64,000 nucleotides of DNA from CALJFL01 sp964590005. GTDB taxonomy: Bacteria > Pseudomonadota > Gammaproteobacteria > Pseudomonadales > Halieaceae. A program made the translations under genes and the position numbers. The stretch is taken from the NCBI GenBank assembly GCA_964590005.1, contig CAZPVJ010000013.1, positions 21,974 to 85,973 on the forward strand, in the 5' to 3' direction. The notes under the pieces were generated by a model that saw only the letters and a list, made by a program, of their open reading frames with translations, was not told where the DNA came from and ran no database searches. Shown in pieces: positions 45,957-54,563 of the stretch. How positions within the stretch are numbered: position 1 is the first letter of the stretch; the number at the start of each line of letters is the position of its first letter.

Positions 45957-46961
45957 ATGTTTACCGCCGCCGCCCTGCTCTACCCAGACGCCCTGGCAAC
46001 CAGTATCACCCTGCCCATGGAGATTCTGCAGGCCGCGAGCCAGATGGCGAGCCTGCGCTCCCGCGGTAAACCCCAGGTCCGGTTCATCCTCGCCGCGCCG
46101 GAGCGCAAGCAATTGCAGCTCGGCTCAGGGATCACCCTCAAACCGGATGCAACGATTGAGCAGCTCCCACCCCTGGACCTTTTGCTACTCCCGGCGATCT
46201 GGCGAAGCCCGCTGCCAACGCTGGGGGCCGCTACTGACTGGTTGCCGGCAATATCGGCAGCGGCCGAGGCAGGCACCCGTATTTGTACCGTGGGAACTGC
46301 CAGTTACCTGTTGGCGGAGACCGGACTGCTGGACGGGAAACCGGCTACCACTCACTGGCACTACTTTGATCGCTTTGCCCGACGCTACCCCCGGGTGCAA
46401 CTGAAAACCCGGCATCTAATCACCCAGAGCGATAACTTCTACTGCGTGGGCAGTGTTAACTCCATCGCTGACCTCATGATTCACCTGGTGGAGGAATGGT
46501 TTGGCAGCCGAATTGCCAGGGCCGTCGAGAACCAGTTTTCCCCGGAGATTCGACGGTCATTCGCCGAGGCGGCCTACCAGGACGAGCCGCTGACCTCCCA
46601 CCATGACGAGATCGTGCTGGAGGCCCAGGAGTGGCTGCAGGAACACCTGGCCTCGCCGATCACCATGCAGACCCTGGCAGAACACCTGGAGCTGAGCACA
46701 CGTACCCTCAATCGTCGGTTTCGCCTGGCGACCGGAATGAGTCCTGGCCAGTACCTGGGAACACTGCGCATGTCACTGGCCAGGGACCTGTTGCGCCACA
46801 GCAACCTGCCGGTGTCCGAGATCGCCTGGAAGACCGGTTTACAGGATGTCAGTTATTTTGGACAACTTTTCCGGCGCCATGCCGGTGTCACACCATTGGC
46901 TTACAGGGAGGCCGTAAGAGGCAAGCTGTTTGCCCCTGATGACAAGTCGGCCGACTTGTGA
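45957..46961 (+). CDS. GlxA-type AraC regulator with DJ-1/PfpI-like domain
   Basis: Transcription regulator of 334 aa from ATG 45957. The N-terminal half (about 1-175) is a DJ-1/PfpI-like domain: opening FTAAALLYPDALATSITLP, a Cys in ICTVGTASYLLAETG, and the CVGSVNSIADLMIHLVEE element. The C-terminal double helix-turn-helix (about 225-315) reads MQTLAEHLELSTRTLNRRF and VSEIAWKTGLQDVSYFGQLF. Relatives control amine or amide catabolic genes, but no such target is adjacent. It is divergent from the fabY operon (119 bp between), which may be its target. Confidence 0.88.
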   Translation: MFTAAALLYPDALATSITLPMEILQAASQMASLRSRGKPQVRFILAAPERKQLQLGSGITLKPDATIEQLPPLDLLLLPAIWRSPLPTLGAATDWLPAISAAAEAGTRICTVGTASYLLAETGLLDGKPATTHWHYFDRFARRYPRVQLKTRHLITQSDNFYCVGSVNSIADLMIHLVEEWFGSRIARAVENQFSPEIRRSFAEAAYQDEPLTSHHDEIVLEAQEWLQEHLASPITMQTLAEHLELSTRTLNRRFRLATGMSPGQYLGTLRMSLARDLLRHSNLPVSEIAWKTGLQDVSYFGQLFRRHAGVTPLAYREAVRGKLFAPDDKSADL

Positions 46962-47065
46962 ATAAGACCTGTCTATGGCTAAATTAGCGCCCTTTTTCAG
47001 GCCCCGCTGGCGATTAGCCTGGCCGTACCACGTGACCCATCAACCGCATTTAATGGACCAACACA

Positions 47066-48247
47066 ATGAGCAATGAATCCGTAGTCATCGTCAACGGCGC
47101 ACGCACTCCCATGGGCGGATTGCTGGGCAACCTGTCTTCCGTACCAGCAACCGAATTGGCCGTTACAGCCATTAGCGCAGCCGTGGAGCGCAGCGGCGTG
47201 GACGGAGCGGATATCGACGAGGTCTTCATGGGTTGTGTATTGCCCGCAGGCTTAAAGCAATGCCCTGCGAGGCAGGCTGCCATCGGCGCGGGCATCCCTA
47301 AATCCACCGGCGCGGTGACTGTTAACAAGGCTTGCGGCAGCGGTATGCAGGCGACCATTTTCGGTTACGACAGTATCGTAGCGGGCACCAATAAGGTCGT
47401 GCTCACCGGAGGCCTGGAGAGCATGAGCAATGCGCCGCACATGGTCGTAGGCGCACGCGGCGGTGTTCGCACCGGCAACGGCACACTGCATGACCACATG
47501 TTCCTGGACGGCCTCGAGGATGCTTACACCGGGCGGGCGATGGGTACTTTCGCCCAGGAAACCGCGGATTCGCGGGGAATCACCCGCGAGCAAATGGATG
47601 CGTTCGCCATCGAATCGCTGAGCCGGGCCAAACGCGCCATTGACGATGGTGCCCTGGACGCAGAAATTGCCCCGGTGACCGTCAGCTCCCGCAAAGGTGA
47701 TACCGTCGTCAAGGACGACGAGCAACCCCACAAAGCCGCAGTCGACAAAATCCCCAACCTGCGACCCGCCTTCGCCAAGGAGGGTACCATCACAGCCGCG
47801 AATTCAAGCTCTATTTCCGACGGAGCCAGCGCCCTGCTGCTGATGAGCGGCAGCGAGGCAGAGCGGCGCGGTCTCACCCCCATGGCGAGAATTGTCGGTC
47901 ACGCCCGGCACAGCCAGGCGCCGGAAGAATTCACCATCGCGCCCGTTGGTGCCGTGCAAAAATTGTATGCCAAGACCGGCTGGACAACGGATGATGTCGA
48001 CCTGTTCGAGATCAACGAGGCGTTCGCGATGGTGACCATGATGGCGATAGAGGATCTCGGTCTGGACCACGCCAAAGTAAACGTCCACGGAGGTGCCTGC
48101 GCGCAGGGCCACCCCATCGGCTCCACCGGTTCCCGGATCATCGTCAGCCTGATGTATGCACTGCAGCAGCAGGGCAAGCGCCGCGGCGTTGCCGCGCTGT
48201 GTATCGGCGGAGGCGAGGCCACCGCCGTCGCCATTGAAATGCTCTAG
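47066..48247 (+). CDS. Acetyl-CoA acetyltransferase (AtoB/PhaA-like thiolase)
   Basis: Thiolase of 393 aa. Nucleophile Cys90 is in NKACGSGMQ, the catalytic His in AQGHPIGSTGS, and the second Cys in AALCIGGGEATA, all intact. GARTPMGGLLGNLSS and the INEAFAMV segment are typical. The size and motifs fit acetoacetyl-CoA thiolases of ketone or butanoate metabolism. It begins 104 bp after the GlxA-type regulator gene. Only 21 bp separate it from the riboflavin gene that follows. Confidence 0.93.
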   Translation: MSNESVVIVNGARTPMGGLLGNLSSVPATELAVTAISAAVERSGVDGADIDEVFMGCVLPAGLKQCPARQAAIGAGIPKSTGAVTVNKACGSGMQATIFGYDSIVAGTNKVVLTGGLESMSNAPHMVVGARGGVRTGNGTLHDHMFLDGLEDAYTGRAMGTFAQETADSRGITREQMDAFAIESLSRAKRAIDDGALDAEIAPVTVSSRKGDTVVKDDEQPHKAAVDKIPNLRPAFAKEGTITAANSSSISDGASALLLMSGSEAERRGLTPMARIVGHARHSQAPEEFTIAPVGAVQKLYAKTGWTTDDVDLFEINEAFAMVTMMAIEDLGLDHAKVNVHGGACAQGHPIGSTGSRIIVSLMYALQQQGKRRGVAALCIGGGEATAVAIEML

Positions 48248-48268
48248 CCACTTACGAAGGCAAGCCCC

Positions 48269-49384
48269 ATGTCCCTCAGTACAGTTCCAGACCTGCTCGA
48301 CGATATTCGCGACGGGAAAATGGTCATCCTCATGGATGACGAGGACCGCGAAAATGAGGGCGACCTGATTATCGCCGCAGAAGCCGTCACTCCAGAGGTG
48401 ATCACTTTTTTTGCAGCCGAGGCCTGCGGGTTGATTTGCATGCCCATTACCGAGGATCGGGCACGGCAGTTGCAATTGCCCCTGATGGTGAGAGACAACC
48501 GCTCCCAGCATGAAACCAACTTCACAGTTTCAATCGACGCGGCCGACCGCAAGGGGCCCGGGATCAGTTCTACCCAGCGGGCGCATACAGTTCTAGAGGC
48601 AATCAAGCCCGATGCCAGCGGTGCAGACATCATTCAACCTGGACACATTTTTCCCCTGGTTGCCAAACCGGGCGGCGTGCTGCGCAGGGCGGGACATACC
48701 GAAGCAGGTGTTGACCTGGCCCGTATGGCCGGCTTTGCACCCGCGGCATTGATCGTTGAAATCATGAATGAAGACGGCACCATGGCGCGCCGGCCACAGC
48801 TGGAAACATTCGCCGACAAACACGGCCTGAAAATGGGCACCATCGCTGACCTGATCGAGTACCGGGCATTGCACGAGCAGTCAGTAGAGTTGAAAGACAG
48901 CAAAACCGTCACCACGGAATGGGGTGATTTTAAGCTACATACCTTCCTTGACCAGATAGATCACACCCTGCATTTCGCGCTGGTAAAAGGGGATGTGCAG
49001 GAAGACCTGGATACCCTGGTGAGAGTGCAGGGTGTCAATACACTTCGCGATGTGCTCGGCACCCAGATCGCCAGCGCTTCACCGGGCTGGTCCTACCGGC
49101 GGGCCATGGCGCATATCGCCGAGGCCGGTTGCGGTGTCGTGGTATTGATAGGACGTAACCCCTCGGTGGAAGAGAGCCTGGCGGAAGTACAGCAATTCCC
49201 CAAAACACCCCAGCTTACCGGCAGCGGTCCTGGCGATGCCTCGCCCAATTACCGCTGGATAGGTACCGGGTCGCAAATTCTGCGGCGATTGGGTGTTGGT
49301 AAAATGAAACTGCTGTCGGCGCCCGTTAGATTCAATGCACTGTCGGGTTTCAGCCTGGAAGTCACTGACTTCGTACAGCCCTGA
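48269..49384 (+). CDS. ribB: 3,4-dihydroxy-2-butanone 4-phosphate synthase with degenerate GTP cyclohydrolase II domain
   Basis: Riboflavin synthesis enzyme, 371 aa. The N-terminal RibB domain (1 to about 205) is complete: MDDEDRENEGDLI supplies metal ligands and GVLRRAGHTEAGVDLARMAG the catalytic loop. The C-terminal domain (about 206-371) has the RibA fold pattern, but the zinc-binding cysteines and GTP-site sequence (normally around LRCDCG) are absent. VRVQGVNTLRDVLGTQ and later ASPGWSYRRAM stand in their place. It should therefore form the butanone phosphate but not open GTP; a separate RibA is expected elsewhere. It sits outside any riboflavin operon. Confidence 0.87.
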   Translation: MSLSTVPDLLDDIRDGKMVILMDDEDRENEGDLIIAAEAVTPEVITFFAAEACGLICMPITEDRARQLQLPLMVRDNRSQHETNFTVSIDAADRKGPGISSTQRAHTVLEAIKPDASGADIIQPGHIFPLVAKPGGVLRRAGHTEAGVDLARMAGFAPAALIVEIMNEDGTMARRPQLETFADKHGLKMGTIADLIEYRALHEQSVELKDSKTVTTEWGDFKLHTFLDQIDHTLHFALVKGDVQEDLDTLVRVQGVNTLRDVLGTQIASASPGWSYRRAMAHIAEAGCGVVVLIGRNPSVEESLAEVQQFPKTPQLTGSGPGDASPNYRWIGTGSQILRRLGVGKMKLLSAPVRFNALSGFSLEVTDFVQP

Positions 49385-49399
49385 GCGCGGAAGCGACGC

Positions 49400-50161
49400 T
49401 CAGCCGCGCTTGAAGTTGGGCGGGCGCTTCTCCATGAAGGCCGTCACGGCCTCGATATTGTCTTCCGACATGGCCTGTCTCGCCATTGCAGCTTGCTCCG
49501 CCTTGAACGCAGCATCGATGGCTGCGGTATGGTGCATACGCAGGCAGCGCTTTATCTCCCGCAAGGAACTGACCGGCCACTGGGCGATCTCCCTGGCCTT
49601 GTTCATGGCGTGTTCATACAGGTTGGCATCTGGGAGAACGTCGGCGACGATGCCGACTGTATGGGCCTTGTCGGCGTCAACCCACTCGGCGGTGTAGAAC
49701 AGCTCCGCGGCGCGTTGGGCACCGATATTGGCCTGTAGCATATAGCTGCTGGCCCACTCTGGCGCCAGCGCAAGGCTGGCGAACGGCAGACGCAGACGCA
49801 AGCTCTCCCCTGCGTATACCACATCACAATGGAACAACACGGTTGCCCCACCACCTACCGCTACGCCATGGGCGGCGGCAACGATGGGTTTGTCGAAGTC
49901 GGCTACCGCCCGGGCCGCGGCCTCAAAAGGGTGTTCTTCCTCTCCATCGCCACCGAAACTGGCCAGGTCCACGCCCGCACAGAAGTTATCACCAGCACCG
50001 TGCAACAAAATGCATACTACCGAGTCATCAGTCGCTGCTTCGGTAAACAGGTCCCGAATGGACGCCCACATCTCGTTATCAATGGCGTTCTTCTTTTCCG
50101 GTCGATTAAAGGTTACGACCAGCACACCGTCGTCGTTACGGCTGGTTATTTTAGCGGCCAT
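49400..50161 (-). CDS. Crotonase-family protein, probable enoyl-CoA isomerase
   Basis: A 253 aa crotonase-fold protein. The oxyanion-hole segments DNFCAGVDLASFG and GVAVGGGATVLF are present, but the first hydratase glutamate is replaced by Ala in GGGATVLF and the second by Ser in LPFASLALA. An acidic residue in LAPEWASSYML fits delta3-delta2-enoyl-CoA isomerases. Last gene of the eight-gene sterol-like operon, 14 bp after the nitroreductase. Shifting a double bond in a steroid or branched acyl-CoA would suit the context, but the assignment is inferred. Convergent with the riboflavin gene, 15 bp apart. Confidence 0.8.
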   Translation of the reverse strand: MAAKITSRNDDGVLVVTFNRPEKKNAIDNEMWASIRDLFTEAATDDSVVCILLHGAGDNFCAGVDLASFGGDGEEEHPFEAAARAVADFDKPIVAAAHGVAVGGGATVLFHCDVVYAGESLRLRLPFASLALAPEWASSYMLQANIGAQRAAELFYTAEWVDADKAHTVGIVADVLPDANLYEHAMNKAREIAQWPVSSLREIKRCLRMHHTAAIDAAFKAEQAAMARQAMSEDNIEAVTAFMEKRPPNFKRG

Positions 50162-50175
50162 CGGTCTCTATCCGT

Positions 50176-50850
50176 TTACTCGTGAAAAGTGACGATATCG
50201 GCCAGGCTGGCACGGTCCGTCGCACAGGCATTGGCAGCGGCATCGGGATCGGGGTGGCCAAAGGAGATGCCGAACACCAGCTTGTTACTGGCATCGATGG
50301 ACAGCTGTTCGCGCAGATAATCGGCGTGGAAACTCAGCGCCGTCTGCGGGCAACTACCCAGCCCATGGGCGGTGAGCCCCAGCATAATAGTCTGGGCAAA
50401 CAGCCCCAGGTCCGCCGCTTCCCTCAACCCAAAAGGCTCAGGCAGGAACAGCAGTGCCAGGTGTGGCGCATCAAAGAATGTGAAATTGCGCATAAAGGCC
50501 TGCTGGCGGAGGTCCTTCTGCTCCCGCGCGATTCCCAGCGCATCGTACAGCGCCTGTGCAGAGGCGTACTGACGCTCCTGGTAAACGCCCTCGTATTTGC
50601 CATCGTAAGGAAAGTCCAGGCTGAGTTCGCCGGCCATGAATCGCTGTGGCAGTGATTCTCTCAGAGCATCCAGCTTTGCCCCGGAAACCACGTGTACCAG
50701 CCAGGGTTGGGAATTACAGTTACTGGGCGCGCGCAACGCCGTGCCAAAAACCTCGTCCAGCACATCCTGGGATACGGGCGTGGGCAGGAAGGCTCGCAGG
50801 GAACGTCGTTGCATGACAATGTCATTAAACACGGCGGCAGAGTCGGTCAT
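50176..50850 (-). CDS. Nitroreductase-family flavoprotein
   Basis: FMN-dependent oxidoreductase of 224 aa. The FMN phosphate-binding opening MQRRSLRAFLPTPVS and the APSNCNSQPWLVHVV segment are diagnostic. The C-terminal region GLFAQTIMLGLTAHGLGSCPQ and the closing IVFGISFGHPD-like stretch complete the fold. Nitroreductase-fold enzymes also reduce enoates, quinones and other electron-poor groups, so its role in this acyl-CoA operon may be an auxiliary reduction. It is 59 bp after the EchA19-like gene. Confidence 0.88.
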   Translation of the reverse strand: MTDSAAVFNDIVMQRRSLRAFLPTPVSQDVLDEVFGTALRAPSNCNSQPWLVHVVSGAKLDALRESLPQRFMAGELSLDFPYDGKYEGVYQERQYASAQALYDALGIAREQKDLRQQAFMRNFTFFDAPHLALLFLPEPFGLREAADLGLFAQTIMLGLTAHGLGSCPQTALSFHADYLREQLSIDASNKLVFGISFGHPDPDAAANACATDRASLADIVTFHE

Positions 50851-50909
50851 TATTTGTTATCCATTGATGGGGAAGCGGTATTATGAGGCCTGCACCGATA
50901 CGGCACCAG

Positions 50910-51728
50910 TCAACTGCCGGTGAAGTTAGCCGCGCGCTTTTCCTTGAAAGCCTTCATGCCCTCGCGGGCATCGGCAGATCCGAAAACGGGGCCCGCCAAC
51001 TCATCGGAGGCGACCATCGCATCCTCCTCCGACAGGCATTCCTGGTGCTCACGCAGGGAGCGGGTTACCGCCTTGACCGCCAGGGGACCATTGGCGCAGA
51101 TCTTGGCCGCGAATTCACGCGCGACTTCGAGTGTCGTGCCCGCGGGGACGACACGGTTAATCAGGCCGAATTCCAGCGCTTGCTGGGCCGTAATATGGTC
51201 GCCACACAACAACATCTCAGCCGCCAGGCAATAGGGAATCTGGCGCCTCAGGCGGACCGTTGAACCGGACATGGGGTAGAGACCTCGAGCCACTTCGGTG
51301 ACGCCGAATATGGCATTTTCAGCACCGACACGGATATCCGTGCCTTGCAATATCTCGGTGCCGCCCGCCAGGGCATACCCTTCTACCGCCAGAATAAGCG
51401 GCTTATTGGGTCGGTTGTCGCGCAGCAGGGCCTGCCAATGAATATTGGGGACCTCAGCCATCAACGCCATGAATTCTTCAGTGGAGCGGTGCTCGCCCTC
51501 GGCGCCGACCTTCAGATCCATACCCGCACAAAACGTATCGCCATTGGCGGTGAGTATCGCGCAGTAAAGGGAGTCGTCCTCGTCCAGGAGCCGCCAGGCC
51601 TTGTACATGCCCAACAGCATCTCCGGGCTGAAGGCATTCTTTGCCTCCGGTCGATTCAGGGTGACGGTGAGGACATGGCCATCCTGCTCGATGATGCAAT
51701 TTTCCGTGCTGATCGCCAGTTCGGCCAT
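50910..51728 (-). CDS. EchA19-like enoyl-CoA hydratase
   Basis: Enoyl-CoA hydratase of 272 aa from ATG 51728, with AAGGAG 7 nt upstream; the open frame runs further into fadD but without support. Both catalytic glutamates are present: GGTEILQGTDIRV and FGVTEVARGLYP. These stretches and RLRRQIPYCLAAEMLL closely recall mycobacterial EchA19, which hydrates a cholesterol side-chain enoyl-CoA. The oxyanion segment is DTFCAGMDLK. It follows the FadD19-like gene by 16 bp, the same pair of functions found together in actinobacteria. The similarity is judged from memory of the family and should be confirmed by alignment. Confidence 0.85.
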   Translation of the reverse strand: MAELAISTENCIIEQDGHVLTVTLNRPEAKNAFSPEMLLGMYKAWRLLDEDDSLYCAILTANGDTFCAGMDLKVGAEGEHRSTEEFMALMAEVPNIHWQALLRDNRPNKPLILAVEGYALAGGTEILQGTDIRVGAENAIFGVTEVARGLYPMSGSTVRLRRQIPYCLAAEMLLCGDHITAQQALEFGLINRVVPAGTTLEVAREFAAKICANGPLAVKAVTRSLREHQECLSEEDAMVASDELAGPVFGSADAREGMKAFKEKRAANFTGS

Positions 51729-51744
51729 CGTAAACTCCTTTCGA

Positions 51745-53373
51745 CTAGTTGACCCGGTGCTCGCCGGCAAGGGCGATTTCCAGGGCCTTCGGGTAGGCAG
51801 GTTTACCACTGGGGGCGCGCGGCACTTCCTGCACTACATGCAATTCGCGCGGCAGCTTATAGCCCGCGATGTGCTTTCGCGCCTCTTCCTGGATCGAATC
51901 AAGGCTGAGCCGGGCGTCACCACGGGGCGCTACCACAGCGGTAACACGACTGCCGAAGCGCTCATCCGGTGTTGCCACCACCAGGCAGTCAAATACCCCG
52001 GGGTGGGACTTCAGAGCCTGTTCAACCTCCTCCGGAAACACCTTCTCGCCGCCGCTGTTGATGCAGTTAGAGCCGCGGCCGTACACCGTGATACTTTCAT
52101 CTTCCTCGAGGCGAGCCTCATCCCCGAGTAACAGCCATGACTGGCCGTCAACCTCGACAATGGTTTTTGCTGTCTTGACCGGGTCGTTGTAGTAACCCAC
52201 CGGAATAAAACCACTGCGCGCGAAAATCCCCATTTCACCGGGTAGAACGTGTCGATGAGCCTCGCCTTCTACATCGCTTATGACCGACATGAATTCACTT
52301 TTGACAACATTACCCAGTCCCTGCCCCTTTTTGCCGCCACCGTCCATGCCCATATTGCCGCTCTCGGAAGACCCGAAGGAATTGGTGATGAATACATTGG
52401 GGAAATGGTGCCGAAAGGCTTCCTGCTTGCTCTCCGAAAACACCGCCCCACCGGAGCCAACACTGAACACCGAACTCAGGTCCCATCGGTCGGGGTTGGC
52501 ATCAAGGGAATCAAGCAGGGGAACCGCCATGGCGTCACCGACGATTGTCACTGCATTGACCTTTTCTCGGGCAACGATATCCCAGACTTCCTCGCCCACC
52601 AGCGAGCGTGATGGGTTAAGGACCAGGGTGTTCCCCGCCAGGAGTTGAATGCAGGCATACCACCAACAGGCGCCGTGCATCAGCGGTGCCAGGGCCATGC
52701 CCACGATCGGGAAATCCCCAACGCGGTCGGCGATCTGCTCGGGCTCGGTGATGGCACCATCAGGGTGGAACCAGCCGCCGCCACCCATGGCCGCGAAGAA
52801 CACATTCTTATGTGGCCACATCACACCCTTGGGCATGCCCGTAGTACCGCCTGTGTAGAGCACGAAGAGATCGTCATCTGAGCGTTCACCAAAATCTCTC
52901 TCCGAGGATTGACCCCGCATCGTTGATTCGTACTCAGCGCCGTCGATGGCCGCAGGATCACTGTCACTGCCGTCCTCGACATAAATGTAGGTGTGCAGGT
53001 CCGGTGCCGAGTCGCGAATTTCGGCGATGTGCGGGATGAATTCCCGGTTGTGAATACAGGCAACCATATCCGCGTTGTCAAAAATATAAAGCAGCTCCTC
53101 CTCGACGTAGCGGTAATTCACATTGATAGGCACCGCGCGAATCTTGAAGCAGGCCATCATGCCCTCTAGATACTCGTTGCAGTTGTACAGGTACAGGCCC
53201 ACGTGATCTCCGGCCTTCACCCCCTTCCCCGCCAGGTAATGCGCCAGACGATTGGCGCGCTGCTCTAACGCAGCGAAGCTGGCGCGTTGATCGCCACAGA
53301 CCAATGCATCACGTGATGGCACCTTATCCGCCACCATTTCAAACATGTCGGCAATATTGAAATGCTTTGCCAT
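51745..53373 (-). CDS. FadD19-like steroid/long-chain acyl-CoA ligase
   Basis: ATP-dependent acid-CoA ligase of 542 aa from ATG 53373 (GAGGAA upstream). The AMP-binding motif is LYTGGTTGMPKGVMWPH, A5 GSSESGNMGM, and the catalytic Lys lies in APSGKPAYPKALE. The N terminus ALVCGDQRASFAALEQRANRLAHYL and the GRGSNCINSGGEKVFPEEVE region strongly resemble actinobacterial FadD19, a steroid-CoA ligase. In Rhodococcus FadD19 is needed for C-24-branched sterol side chains. It lies between the Ltp3-like gene (20 bp) and the EchA19-like gene. Confidence 0.88.
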   Translation of the reverse strand: MAKHFNIADMFEMVADKVPSRDALVCGDQRASFAALEQRANRLAHYLAGKGVKAGDHVGLYLYNCNEYLEGMMACFKIRAVPINVNYRYVEEELLYIFDNADMVACIHNREFIPHIAEIRDSAPDLHTYIYVEDGSDSDPAAIDGAEYESTMRGQSSERDFGERSDDDLFVLYTGGTTGMPKGVMWPHKNVFFAAMGGGGWFHPDGAITEPEQIADRVGDFPIVGMALAPLMHGACWWYACIQLLAGNTLVLNPSRSLVGEEVWDIVAREKVNAVTIVGDAMAVPLLDSLDANPDRWDLSSVFSVGSGGAVFSESKQEAFRHHFPNVFITNSFGSSESGNMGMDGGGKKGQGLGNVVKSEFMSVISDVEGEAHRHVLPGEMGIFARSGFIPVGYYNDPVKTAKTIVEVDGQSWLLLGDEARLEEDESITVYGRGSNCINSGGEKVFPEEVEQALKSHPGVFDCLVVATPDERFGSRVTAVVAPRGDARLSLDSIQEEARKHIAGYKLPRELHVVQEVPRAPSGKPAYPKALEIALAGEHRVN

Positions 53374-53399
53374 TGTCACTTCCTCAGTAGAATCTTGAA

Positions 53400-54563
53400 T
53401 CAGGGTTTATCCGCACCGACAACCCACATCGAAAAGAATTGCGCGCCCCCGCCATAGGCATGCCCCATGGCCAACCTGGCTCCTTCCACCTGGTGATCTC
53501 CAGCGTCGCCACGCACCTGCCTGGCAGCCTCGGCGAAACGAATCATTCCTGACGCGCCAATCGGGTTGGAGGACAGCACACCACCGGAGCAATTCCAGGG
53601 AATATCACCGCCCTCATCCAGCGAGGTCGCACCCTCCATCGTGAGCTTCCAACCCTCACCCTCCTCGGCAAAACCGAGATTTTCCAGCCACATTGGCTCG
53701 TACCAGCTGAAGGGAACATAAATCTCGGCACAATCGAGATCTCGGCGTGGGTTGGTGATACCCGCTTGCCGATAGACATCCGCCGCGCAATCCCGTCCTG
53801 CCTGGGGGTTTACCTCTTCCCTGCCCGCATACATGGTCGGCTCCGAGCGCATGGCACCGCCCCGAATCCACGCGGGCGGCTTGGGCGATTGCTCGGCCAG
53901 GGTTTCGTTCGCGATTACCATCGCACAGGCGCCATCGGAAGACGGGCAGGCCTCGAGAAAACGCAGTGGGTCCCAAAGCATAAAGGAATCCCTGACTTCT
54001 TCCATGGTGATATCGGGCTTTTGCAAATGGGCCAGAGGATTACGTGCACCGTGAAGTCGATCTTTGACCGCCACTTTGATGCCGACATCAGCCGGTGCCT
54101 TGGACCGGCGAATATACTCGCGAATGATCGGCGCAAAGTATCCGCCGGCACCGGCATTGAGGTGCACCGAGAACGGCTGGGGGGTCGACAGCGCCCACAT
54201 TGCATTGGACTCAGATTGCTTCTCGAAGGTCACCGTCAGAATGCGTTTGAACATACCGCTTTGCACATGGGAAGCGGCCACCAGCGCTGTCGAGCCACCC
54301 ACCGATCCCGCGGTATGGACACGCATCATCGGCTTGCCATTACAGCCCAGTGCATCGGCGAGATAGATTTCAGGCATTACCACGCCCTCGAACATATCGG
54401 GCGCCTTGCCAATAATCACTGCGTCGATGTCGTCGAATCCCAGGCCCGCGTCGTCCAGCGCATTCTGCGCCGCTTCTCGCAGCAAGCCGGCGATGGAAAC
54501 GTCGCCTCGCTTGGTCTGGTAACTCGTTTGCCCTATGCCAACTACTGCCGCCAACTCTGCCAT
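53400..54563 (-). CDS. Ltp3-like lipid-transfer/thiolase-fold aldol-lyase
   Basis: Thiolase-superfamily protein of 387 aa. KAPDMFEGVVMPEIYLADA, RVHTAGSVGGSTALVAAS and EKQSESNAMWAL closely match mycobacterial Ltp3. No Cys stands at the nucleophile region (HTAGSVGG), and conserved Tyr/His occur in VPFSWYEPMWLENLG and GHAYGGGAQFFSM. That fits SCP2-thiolase-like aldolases such as Ltp2, which cleave C-C bonds of hydroxyacyl-steroid-CoA with a DUF35 partner. Its start overlaps the Ltp4-like stop by one base (TAATG), so the two are translated together, probably as one complex. Confidence 0.87.
   Translation of the reverse strand: MAELAAVVGIGQTSYQTKRGDVSIAGLLREAAQNALDDAGLGFDDIDAVIIGKAPDMFEGVVMPEIYLADALGCNGKPMMRVHTAGSVGGSTALVAASHVQSGMFKRILTVTFEKQSESNAMWALSTPQPFSVHLNAGAGGYFAPIIREYIRRSKAPADVGIKVAVKDRLHGARNPLAHLQKPDITMEEVRDSFMLWDPLRFLEACPSSDGACAMVIANETLAEQSPKPPAWIRGGAMRSEPTMYAGREEVNPQAGRDCAADVYRQAGITNPRRDLDCAEIYVPFSWYEPMWLENLGFAEEGEGWKLTMEGATSLDEGGDIPWNCSGGVLSSNPIGASGMIRFAEAARQVRGDAGDHQVEGARLAMGHAYGGGAQFFSMWVVGADKP

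Noticed and set aside
48269..49384. Fully bifunctional RibBA
   Set aside because: The zinc cysteines and GTP-site residues of GTP cyclohydrolase II are absent.
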